Of a stretch of 64,000 bases of DNA, positions 33,901 through 43,276 are shown piece by piece (the stretch's first letter is position 1; each line of letters starts with the position of its first letter). Position numbers and translations under genes: made by a program. Source of the stretch: Thuidium tamariscinum (Eukaryota > Streptophyta > Bryopsida > Hypnales > Thuidiaceae); contig OZ019759.1 in NCBI GenBank assembly GCA_947034885.2, positions 11,224,501 through 11,288,500 on the forward strand. Reading direction: 5' to 3'. The notes below the pieces were generated by a model. It was given only the letters and a program-made list of their open reading frames with translations. It searched no databases and was not told where the DNA came from.

Positions 33901-35722
33901 TCTGGAACCTTTGAATTTACCAGTAATTGGTGGGAGCCATATGTTATGGAATCAGAGAAGAAACTCTTGTAATATGATCTATTGATTTGAAATTCGATCC
34001 AAGGGTTGCGACCGGGTTTAGCATCTGTGAATGAATTTTAAAGTCAACTGTAGGGCTTCTAAAAGTCAACTTCAAAACTCCCTGAGCGAAGGAATCGAAC
34101 AGGGACTCAAACTGCAAAATCCATCCCCCGTGTTCGCACCAACTGAACAACTCACACCGTATCCATGTAGTACTAAATACATTAATCTTTGAGTAAAAAA
34201 CCAGATATCGTAACTTACGTACAAAGAATTAAAACAATCAGTAAGCTTATTGATTGTACAACAAGACAAATTACGAGGAACCTGAAAACTCACTCCCTAC
34301 CTCAAGATTAGCATATTGTATAGTTTGAACATATTCTCAAAGGCTGACTGAGTGCGCGTGCGCATGCATCTGGACTGCACGAAGTAAAACCCAACTCTCA
34401 ACTAGGCGATGAAATCTACATGAGATATTTCTTTCTTATTTCTTTACTTATATTGAAGTTACAAATTGAGCTTACACCTTAACTGTTTCGTATTCCAGAA
34501 CTACCATAAGAGAACCGAGACTGTGCGCCCTGTGTCTCCCGACAAACTTCCGTCAGTTGATTCCGATGTAGCCATATTAAGCTTGTTATTTGCAATTGTT
34601 GCTAGGCTAGAGCAAGCTTCGTTGTCATTCGCATACATGAAGCTCACAAATGCAATCATATTCTAACAAGGAAATCGACGTATTAGGTAACGGCATGAGG
34701 CTTCAGATTATTCTCACTTCCAAAGTACTAACTCTTCAACAGCTAGAGTTAGCAATTGCGAAGTCGATGATCTTGAATCAAACCAACTTTCTTCACATGA
34801 ATTCCCTACCAGCGGCAATGAGGTCGACATTCACTCCACCAACCTCTGTCTAAAACAAAATTTTCAAACTGATTCCGTCCACGCGATCTACTGCACGTGT
34901 AGCTCTCACTCCGAGCACCGAGGCTGAACTGAAGTCCACGATCAATCAAGCTACTCAGTCTGCGGTGTTTCACTGGAGACGTCAGGAAAGCACCATTCGG
35001 CGCCGAGGGGATCCAATCTCAGTCGGACGATTGATCTGCTCTATCACCCCTCACTCTCCCAAAACTAGAACGCTTAAAAAAAATTGGTTCAATTGCAAAG
35101 TGGCCGGATCTGAAGCTTCGGATGTTGAATCCGTCGCAAAGTTGATCAGGGAGCTGAGTCCCTCGCAAAGTGGACGGATCTGAAACTGGATCTGAATCCA
35201 GCAGTTATACAGACTCCGACATATCCTACGAAAAGCTTGTGGACTTGCGGCAATTGGATTCAAGGACGATTTCTCGTTAATGCATGCCTGTGGATGTGCG
35301 ACAATCTCCACAAGCTTCTCGTTGATGCATGTCGAATCTGGAGTTTCTTCGGAGTCAAGACCGACGCTATTCATCAAACCCTAACTTGATTTCAATCGTT
35401 TTCCTTGATCCTTATACGGATAGGATACCTTTGCAAATCTATAGCCTTGATTCCGTGACTTGCTAATCACTTGCCTCCAGTGGAGAAAACGTAGAAGGTA
35501 TTGAGTTTGAAGAATTCATACCGCGATGTTCGAAGCTGTCACAACGTCTTCGTTCGTTACGGCTTTGTCTGACATTTCTACATCAGGAACTGTTTCCTCA
35601 ATGGTTCCCACCACAGCCGACACTTCTGAATTCGTTTCTCTCTCCTCACTCCCGCTCCCATCGCCATCGATGCCCTGTCTTGCTTGCGCAGAACTCCGCA
35701 TTCTCACCCAACGTTTCTCCAT
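27984..35722 (-). CDS. ParB-like/DNA methyltransferase-like gene 2
   Basis: This minus-strand gene has at least ten exons with good splice sites. The probable first exon is 35722-35523 (MEKRWVRMRSSAQARQG, acidic), followed by a 3.1 kb intron holding P2 palindromes. The next exons are 32414-31774 (ParB-like), 31652-31485, 31393-31195, 31119-30903, 30772-30530, 30421-29733 (with a Lys-rich KAKERVMNKAKK and GKSKGKKSK linker), about 29573-29290, 28985-28686, 28606-28360 and 28250-27984. Motif IV-like and motif I-like methyltransferase blocks occur in the last exons. It is better preserved than gene 1; the lesions are TAA at 31946, a TAG near 30912 and a frameshift near 29450. It is probably a nuclear, DNA-acting protein of the MULE. 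The first-exon choice is the weakest part. Confidence 0.6.
28360..29573 (-). CDS. methyltransferase domain exons of gene 2
   Basis: The blocks follow the beta-class order (motif IV before motif I). Near 29510, PRMDLMIADMPEGLS stands at the place of the catalytic (D/N/S)PP(Y/W) motif but reads ADMPE. A frameshift follows, then CYSPKWNMHSPTWLQEVF and DDGALIIIHPL, like the 'Gg-lviw' strand. The exon at 28985-28686 has KPWRGAREKDPRFLQML and DIVLDCTAAT. It splices to ASIHACRILNRHIIALEED in the exon at 28606, giving a motif I (VLDxTAATxAS...R.IialE). This resembles N4/N6 DNA methylases in which motif I comes last. SAM binding is plausible; catalysis is doubtful unless the family uses a different motif IV. 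Confidence 0.55.
31774..32414 (-). CDS. ParB-like domain exon of gene 2
   Basis: The exon opens after GTATGTAG (ILDVIANPLETHT), has an acidic stretch, then LRIPLCRMVSM, KLENDFVNGYIDGSTVSYV, EKQSWGPHWNFHNDIFNVYL, and FFVCDGNHRLLAWIAYI. The last block matches the ParB core (vvDGnHRllA), with the GxHR intact. The exon ends at a GTATGT donor (HNINK). One in-frame TAA at 31946-31948 separates the two halves; CAA would restore Gln. Compare the altered GQYS version in gene 1. Confidence 0.65.
32677..33072. repeat. P2 palindromes with a 106-bp tandem repeat (intron of gene 2)
   Basis: Four P2 palindromes: 32677-32700 (11-bp perfect arms, CTTGCCCTCGA...TCGAGGGCAAG), 32784-32806, 32889-32911 and 33047-33072. 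The first three are spaced exactly 106 bp and each starts a nearly identical unit (GATCAACCACTT...GAGTGTTTGGTT). The palindromes therefore mark the repeat boundaries. Confidence 0.85.
33367..35010. repeat. further P2 palindromes in the first intron of gene 2
   Basis: Weaker or shorter copies: CATCGGCACCGAGA at 33367, ATCGGCGCCGAGAGGG at 33728, the perfect 12-mer ATCGGCGCCGAT at 33855, and ATTCGGCGCCGAGGGG at 34995. All lie in non-coding DNA between the proposed exon 1 and exon 2 of gene 2. Confidence 0.65.
34078..34150 (-). ncRNA. possible tRNA-like (SINE-type) Pol III promoter relic
   Basis: On the minus strand, AGTTGGTGCGAACACGGG is followed about 35 bp later by GTTCGATTCC. This spacing and sequence resemble the A and B boxes of tRNA-derived SINEs. 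No complete cloverleaf can be drawn. Confidence 0.3.
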
Positions 35723-38024
35723 TGCTGCACCTTCCTGTTACAATCATGAGAGAGCAAGTCAGCACAAGCTTGTGATTCACCATTTCCTTCAAAGAAATTT
35801 CGAGTTGCTAGGATACAGCGAGCATACCTTTATAAGAGAGCTCCGACCTCGATTGCGCAGAAAAGGGGAAAGAAAGCTTGCGGAAATGGGAAGGAGCGTT
35901 ATTCAGAAGGAAAGCCCACAACCAAGACCTCCACGTAATAAGCTTGGAAGGACTATTTTTAGGATTTGGCATATTTCTAATTGAATAGGATTTGTTTTTC
36001 AAATGAGTTTTGAGACGATGTTTGTAAGGATTCTCTTTAAGTTGATTGTCTCCATTCTAGACTTTTGAATGGTGTCATTGCATCATTAGGAAGGAACATT
36101 TACTAACGTATTTTTTTTTGGCTTTAATATTTGGAATTGATCATTCCTGGATAATGGTTTTTGATTTTTTCCTATACTCTATTCCTTCTTATGATCAAAT
36201 GTTAACCTATGCATTAAAATTATGAGGAATCAATTAAGCCAAAAGCTAGAAAATGGAATTATATTATTTTAGACATTGTAAGATTCATTTTTTATACAAT
36301 ATTGTTTATTGAACTGCTAATGAGTAGAGAAAAGACACATGTGCACATAGCATAAGGTTAAAATAGTGTTCTATTTAAGGCCTAAGCAAATTTAGAACAC
36401 TTTACATTGTAGACGACTATCCTCTTGTCTTTAGACAAGTTGTCTATAGTATGTTTTTTCAATATAAATTAGTTCATTCTAGACCCTGTGCCTTTACGCT
36501 ATACATACTGAAATCTTTGGTCAATGATAGTATAGGATAGTGGCATTCTCACTAGTCTTTCTTATATCTTTCTAAGTTGTTTAAATTTTGTATGTTATAT
36601 TGCATATTAAGACACAAAAGCTCCTTCAATGTATGCCATTCATTGAGTATGGATAACAATTTCTTTCATTCCCTCATTACAGCTATAGTTCATTCAAGAT
36701 GACCTATTAATACTTTAGGTTAGGACTATTAGTAAATTACACTACTTCAGCATAGATTAAGTGATACACATATATAAAAGAGTTCTTGCAATGGCATCTG
36801 GTTCTGAATCTTAGTGAGGTAGCCTACATGATTGATCACTATCAACCTTCTTTATGTCTCTAATAGAAGTGTCCAGTGTCTAAAAGTATGTACTAAAGTG
36901 TTAAAAAACATAGCAATCAACTACTATTAGAATATAGACTTGAATCCTGAAAGAAAGTCCATTTCCTATGCCTTAATCATAGTATGATGAAACAAATTTG
37001 AAGTTCAAGGACCATAGTCAAGATGATGTCTTCTAAAGTGATTAACTTACAAATATATACAATGAATCTCTTGGGTTGCATAGGCTTGCTATCTCCTTCT
37101 CACGCAAGTACAAAGTCTCTAGAGTCCCCTTGATGATATCCTCTCCTTGGTTACCTTTGACTTACTTTAAGTTTCTAGCTTGCCCTACTAAATTGGAACT
37201 TCTATTCAATGGAACAATGAGTGATCTCTTTCGAGAGCGCTGCAACTCTTTCCACGAAGAAAAATAAAGATTCTTCCTTCTGCTCCTCTTTGTTGTGATC
37301 CGAGAACTACCCTCACATATCTCCTCTGTTGCAAGCATGAGCCTAATACTACATATATCAATCTGACTCTAATAGAAGTAGAGTTTGAATATCACTTCTG
37401 GAATACTTATAACATGTCTAAGAGGATGTTGGTACCAGAAGTTTAAACGTTAGGGAAGTCACTAATCTACTCAAAATAAGTACTATGACAAGAATTAACG
37501 GACACCAAATTTGAATGTGGATTCTATAGAATTGTAGGATCCAATTTCATAATACATTCATATCCATCCAGTCTTGGACATAATGAATATAATTGCCCGT
37601 TTCCTATGATTGCCAACTAAGAAGATAATTTTCATCTCTTGAAAAGAAAATTGGATTTAGTTAATATACAAAATTCAACCTAATAGAATGTACTATGATT
37701 TTATTTAATTAAGACATGGTCGTTGATTTTCAAAATACCTTGTTATTTGGTAAGCAGATTATTTTTGTAAAGAGTGAAATCTTTGAGATCGTTTTAGGCG
37801 GCTTTTTTAAATACATTGGATTTGCCATTATTGACGATGCTTTTTCCTGACAACTACTTACATCCTAACCGCTCTACTCTCTATCTTTCATAAGTGCATA
37901 TCTAGGACAATTTTACACCCTTATATTCTTTACTTCGATACCTCCTTCAATCATTTTTTGTTCATATGTTATCTAGTGTGCCTCATCTATGTTTGCTTTC
38001 AACTGATTTCTAATTTGATCGTCC
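35723..38024. promoter_or_regulatory. intergenic region between divergent MULE genes
   Basis: 2.3 kb of AT-rich sequence between the proposed first exon of gene 2 (minus) and the transposase start (plus). By position it must hold the promoters of both genes. I see no P2 palindrome and no certain TATA box here. Confidence 0.35.
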
Positions 38025-40187
38025 ATGGCTTCTATTTGGGCGGATGGCCATGAAATACCTTTAGTCCTTCCTCTTGGAGAAGGAGGGTTTGCTGTCATTT
38101 CTTTGCATCTGCTGCACGTTAGGTTTGGTTTTGTCCAATCTAGTATCTATGTTGAAGAAGAGGTCATGTCTGACTGTGGGAATCTGAAAGAGTCTATTCA
38201 CATCCTCAAGTTAGTTGTCGACAATGGTCATGTTTGGCACCTTCCTGTAGGGCGCTATAGAGCTTATGGCTTGCCCTCTCTTTTGATGGGTGCCTCCAAT
38301 GATGTCGTTCCTCGCCAATCAGACTATTCTACAGTCGATATGCCACTTGTTCGACGTGATGTTCTGAATTCAAAGGAGCGTGAGTACGTAGTGCTTACTA
38401 GAACAATTGTTCCACTTGTCCGTGTGAAAGAAGAATTTATAGCTCCTATCATAGATCTACCCAATGAATCTGAAGGAAAGTTGCCTAGCCAACCAAATTT
38501 ACAAGCCACTTTTCCTCAAAGGGTTGTAGATAATGGTGACTTGAAGCCAACTTCCTACCAATATAGCACACCTTCTACTAGTCCTGCTTTATCTACTCAC
38601 TCTTGCCCACTAATTTGTCCAAATAGTACTGTACTAGTTAATATCATTGGATGCCTTCGCAAGTTATCATCTATTCGTGGATCCAGGAACGAAGTTGCTG
38701 TACTAGACTATGATTCTATAATACATCGGAAAGTCCAATACCTTCCTCCACACTTTAATGGAGACGTGGTGTTTGAGTTGCCTTCTCTTCATGCTTCATC
38801 TTCAACATTTGCTGCTGGAAATCTTCATGGCATGGACAAACGTTACAATGGCCATGCATGGTGTCAAACCATGACATCCAATATCCATAATGAAGATGGT
38901 TTGAAGTTCAGGAAATCTTCTTGCGTTGGCCATTTGGTATGTAACAACTCTGACTGTGACTACTTCAAAAGATCGTCAGAACACAATGAAAGTGAATGGT
39001 GTGGTTCTACTTCTATCCCTTTCAATGTTGGCGCTCACCCTCCAAAGGATTTGACTCTACTTTGTAAGATTTGTAAGATTCCACCTGATTGTCTTAGTGT
39101 CTGTGATGCTAGAATATATTATGTTTTTAGTAGCACTACCATCATGACTAGAGCATGCATCCATTTAGGAAACCACATGCATCTTGTAGCTTCTGGAACA
39201 TGTAGAGAGTCATTAGACACTATCACAGAGCTGATTGCTGGCGAGGTTGTGAGAACTCCAACTGCCACTAACTCGTCCATCGCCTTAGTAACTAGTAAGC
39301 ATTTTCTAGAGAACCATCTCATACATAACGGGGATGGACCAAAAGAAATGTTGCAAGGGAAATCACTAGAGGATGTAATGGATAGGTTCCAATACTTAAG
39401 TTCTCCTAATATCCGAAACACTATCTCTTCTTTCCGCAGCACTGGCAAAGGTGGGATCATAGACAGTATTATGAATATGAAACAAAATTTAAAGTTTGAG
39501 TACATTCATGATAGTGTTTTTCTTGGACAAGGAAAAGAAAAAGTATATTTATTTAAGATGTTGGTAGAAGGGCCTGGTATTGGTGTGGACCTCGTGAGGC
39601 GCATGCAACCCGGAGGAGATTTGAAAAACGCGTGGCTCATGTTTGACCACGTGAAATGCGTTCAAAATTGGACAACCATGGCTTGCCACGTGTATGACAC
39701 AGGATGCAGAAAGGTTATGACTATTGCAGTTTGTGACATGCAATCTGAAGACACAGAAGTTCAATGCATTATGTGGAGATCACTGAATCAAGTGATGAAA
39801 CGAAATGGCATAGAAAGTCCAAACTTCAAGGGCTTTATGGTTGATAGTGTGCAAGCCAATTGGAATGTCATGTGTACGATATACGGCTCAGGAAATCCCA
39901 AGACATAGATGGTGAACCGTGAACGCACATGTCTCTTACATTGGAGTACTTCAATGCATCAACATACACAGAAGCTTATTAAACCAGATATGCAACACCA
40001 ACATACTCGTTTATGCCAGCAATAGAAGGATTCCAAGACAATGGCGGAAGCCGAGACACGATATTTGGCTATTCAATCTTAGTGGCTATTATCTGGTGCA
40101 GCCTCAAAAGATGCATTGCGAGAATTAGAGTTGTAGCTAGCATTTTGGCACTTCCAATATCCCCAGTGGGGATGCACTAAGCAAATG
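38025..40187 (+). pseudogene. MULE transposase, N-terminal and catalytic part
   Basis: An open frame of 627 codons from ATG 38025, continued in the same frame to a GTAAGT donor at 40188 through four TAG stops (39906, 40023, 40080, 40134). The middle has a GCM/WRKY-like zinc cluster (CVGHLVCNNSDCDYF, LLCKICKIPPDCLSVCDA, MTRACIHLGNHMH). The C-terminal half has the MULE catalytic region: KVMTIAVCDMQSED, NFKGFMVDSVQANW, then RTCLLHW, LIKPDMQHQH and SGAASKDALREL. Several stops fall where the family has Trp or Gln. It is a DDE-type cut-and-paste transposase acting on the element ends (family knowledge). It would need several repairs to be active. Confidence 0.75.
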
Positions 40188-40295
40188 GTAAGTCCGAATC
40201 ACTGCCCTTCATTTTTGTGTTTACAAAAGAATGCACAAAAATTCATTAGTTATTTGTGATAGATTTAGAGATCAAATAATGAATGGTGTAAATTA

Positions 40296-41160
40296 CCTCT
40301 CGGAGCCTAGGGGAAAAATGGATGTCTATTCTTGAGATTAATAGTTCTAGTACTATGTGATTTATAGACTAATCCGTTGATTGCAATAAGTAGGCGTTGA
40401 ATGAGGACCTGAACTTTTGTTTAGATAAATGCACATTTACATTCAAATTTTTCTCTACATCTATTAAGTAGTCATTAGTTGTGATAGATTTGGAGATGGA
40501 ATTATGAATGGTGTAATTTACCTTTCGGCGCCGAGGGAGAAAATGGATCCCTACTGTTGAGATCAGTAATTCAGGTAGTATGTGATTTATGAGCCAATTC
40601 TTACATTGAACTAAGTAGGCACTGAACTATTGTTTAGAGCAAAGGTTTACCTTCATAGCTTGATATATGATGATATATTTTAGCATTTAGGCAATGTCTC
40701 AAAAGTTTCCATTTGTGAATGTCCAAATACTGTATTTTGAGTCTTACTACAATTTTTCTGTTGTAGGGTTTGACAGTGGAAGAAATGGCTGACTTGCCAT
40801 CATGCAACTTATCTGAAATCGTACATAACATATGGTTGCAACAATTGGGTAATCAAGGTAATGATTTGTTTGCATCCACATGCGATGATTGCATTCAAGC
40901 CTTTATGCAAATGACAAATTATCGAGCATTTTGAAGGGCATTACACCAAGATCAGGGCCATCAAAAGAGGAACTTAAATTAAGAAGTGCAAGACGTAGTG
41001 GTGATCCTAAAAAGATTGCGGAGGCATTGAATGTCCTTCCTGGAGCAGCTGATGTTGCTACTCATGTTCCACACTTGGAGGGAGAGGAGGTATACGACAG
41101 TAGTGAGTGAAAGCTTGACCTTCCCATTGGTTCAGATGGAGACTTCTTGGTGCCAAGGGA
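40296..41160. repeat. P2 palindromes in introns of the MULE transposase gene
   Basis: CCTCTCGGAGCCTAGGGG at 40296, CCTTTCGGCGCCGAGGG at 40521 and CTTCTTGGTGCCAAGGGA at 41143. Each is followed by the same intron sequence (GAAAAAATGGAT...). They sit at the edges of a 225-bp and a roughly 626-bp duplication. Confidence 0.75.
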
Positions 41161-41766
41161 AAAAATGGATGCCTACTATTAAGATCAATAATTCTGGTAG
41201 AATGTGATTTATGGGCCGATTCTTAGATTGAACTAACTAAGTAGGCACTGAATTATTGTTTAGAGCAAAGGCTTGCCTTCATAGCTTGATATAGGATGAG
41301 ATAATCTAGCATTTAGGCAATGTCTCAAAAGTTTCCATTTGTGAATGTCCAAATATTGTATATTGGGTCTCACTACAATTTTTCTATTGTAGGATTTGAC
41401 TGCAGAAGAAATAGCTGACTTGTCATCATGCAACTTATCCGAAATTGTACATAACAAATGGTTGCAGCAATCGGGTAATCAAGGTAATGATTTGTTTGCA
41501 TCTACATGCGATGATTGCATTCGAGCCTTTATGCAAATGACAAATTATCGAGCATTTTTGAAGGGCATTACACCAAGATCAAGGCCATCAAAAGAGAAAC
41601 TTAAGTTAAGAAGTGCAAACGTAGTGGTGATCCAAAAAGGATTGTAGAGGCTTTGAATGTCCTTCCTAGAGCAGCTAATGTTGCTACTTGTGTTCCACAT
41701 TTGGAGGGAGAGGAGGTATTAAGCAATAGTAAGCGAAAGCTTGACCCTCCCATTGGTTCAGATGGA
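40515..41766 (+). repeat. tandem duplication of about 626 bp containing a transposase exon
   Basis: Two copies, about 40515-41140 and 41141-41766, each include an intron end (TTGTAG) and an exon starting with GLTVEEMADLPSCNLSEIV or its match. Copy 1 has lost one T in the codons for FLKG; copy 2 keeps that but has lost one base after SA(R). The two lesions are complementary. Only copy 2 continues into the downstream exon. Confidence 0.85.
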
Positions 41767-42798
41767 GACTCTTATCGGCCAGACAAGGTCAATTCCTCTC
41801 AACCTCGAGTCATGCATAGATCCACATGTACACCAACAGAGGCCTTCAAAGAAGCAAATACATTGGGTTCCCCTGAGCGCTTACCACATGTGACAATTGT
41901 GATGGAGAGTGATTGCGATACTTCTCAATGGCATATTGCAAGACTATCCCACAAATCAAGCTGCAAATGTCACGCCCAACAACGAGGATCAAACATTTGT
42001 TGCGTTGCCAAAATTGCAAAGGGCTCTATAGGCACTCCAGCTCCAACATACCATGGTAGAAAGAAACAATATGGTGGAAACAAGGAGATCATGACAGATT
42101 TTTGGTTTTGCCCAGATGATATTCATCGATGTGTTAAGGACTCGAAATGTGCTTGGGTTATCGATTGGCCTCAAGTTCCAGATGTATGGCCTGTACTGAC
42201 GGGTACAAACTTGACTCGTCAAGAAACAATGCTGTTGCAAGAAGTCGGCTTTCAGCTTCAAGATCGACCACCTATGTCACCTCGACGCTTGTTTACAATG
42301 TTCAATGTTTTTGAGGCAGTCCTCTATAATCAGCCCATTCTTTTACACGCTGAGAGCTATCCAACTACTCGAAGGAACAAGCCTATTAGATGTATTGCAA
42401 ATGCTCCTACTACAGAGCATCGCAATAAGTGGAAAAGTGCTGGGAATGTGGCAGGAACAATTTTGGGAGTTACTATGCTCTCCTTTCCTAGACTAGGAGC
42501 CATAATATCCCTTCAATCTGGAACAGAACCCAAGCAGAAAGTTTATCGAATCACACTCGGTATGTATCCAAAGTGCACATGTCCAGATTTTGTGGACATG
42601 GCTGTCTCAGCAATTGGTGGACGCCATTAGTATGTGAATTGCAAACACCTCTATTACTTATTTCGCTACTTCTGCAAAATGAAGCTTGTAGAAGACAAGT
42701 TCATTCATTCTCCAAGCTTAAGTTTCAATGAAGTGAAGTGCTTCCTCATTAAGGCTGGTATCATCAACATTCCGGAGGAAGATCTTCAACCTACCTAG
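41393..42798 (+). pseudogene. MULE transposase, C-terminal SWIM zinc-finger part
   Basis: After a CTATTGTAG acceptor the exon reads DLTAEEIADLSSCNLSEIV, then a frameshift near 41620 leads into a 325-codon frame (41653-42630) and, after TAG 42628, to TAG 42796-42798. The C-terminus carries a SWIM zinc finger, CTCPDF...(V)NCKHLYYLF, the pattern that follows the catalytic domain in MULE and FAR1-type transposases. A second Cys/His-rich part (SCKCHAQQRGSNICCVAKI, DFWFCPDDIHRCVKDSKCAW) precedes it. The stop between the two SWIM halves abolishes the finger in this copy. Confidence 0.7.
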
Positions 42799-43204
42799 AA
42801 GTGTAGAAATGTAGGGGTGCTTGAAATTTGAGTATAAAAGACTTTAGCCTCAACTTATATATGTAGGTCTAGTATCATTTATTTTTCTTTAGGAAAATAT
42901 TGATATTTGGTAGAATTTTCTATAAAGCCTTATTTCTATTATTATTTATTATTTAGACTTTGACAAGTCTACCTTTTTATAATGCAAACTTACTTGTGTA
43001 CATACCTTTTGGAAAATCTCAACTCTAACAGAATTAGTTTTTATCTATGGTTTTGGTCATAAGTCCACGGTTATAGGTCTATAGAAATACATTCTATAAT
43101 TGTGAAATGAATTTAAAATGTTGCAAAAAATGTATGGATATTTGGATTTTTTTCCTTAAAAATTTAGTTTTAAATTGCATTTTTTAATTGTGGGGCTCCT
43201 TGCT

Positions 43205-43266
43205 CACAGAATCTGTGCTCCACGCTCATAGGCTCACGCTCGCAGGCTCACAAAATAGCACCGTTG
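43205..43266 (-). repeat. right terminal repeat of the MULE
   Basis: Inverse counterpart of 26628-26685, with repeated GCTCA(C/T) motifs, ending TAGCACCGTTG. The duplicated target GCCCTCCAAC follows at 43267-43276. Confidence 0.8.
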
Positions 43267-43276
43267 GCCCTCCAAC

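Larger units (their letters stand above)
26628..43266. mobile_element. 16.6 kb MULE carrying transposase and ParB/methyltransferase gene
   Basis: The left end CAGGGTTGCTATTCTGTGAG (26628) and the reverse complement of the right end CAACGGTGCTATTTTGTGAG (43266) agree at 17 of 21 positions and continue with GTGAGC-type repeats. The target duplication GCCCTCCAAC is perfect: 26618-26627 and 43267-43276. Duplications of 9-10 bp are typical of Mutator-like elements. Inside are a MULE transposase gene (38025-42798, plus) and a ParB-like/methyltransferase-like gene (27984-35722, minus), divergently arranged. All P2 palindromes seen in the window lie inside these borders. Subterminal sequences at both ends share CCTATNACCG motifs. 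Confidence 0.85.
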
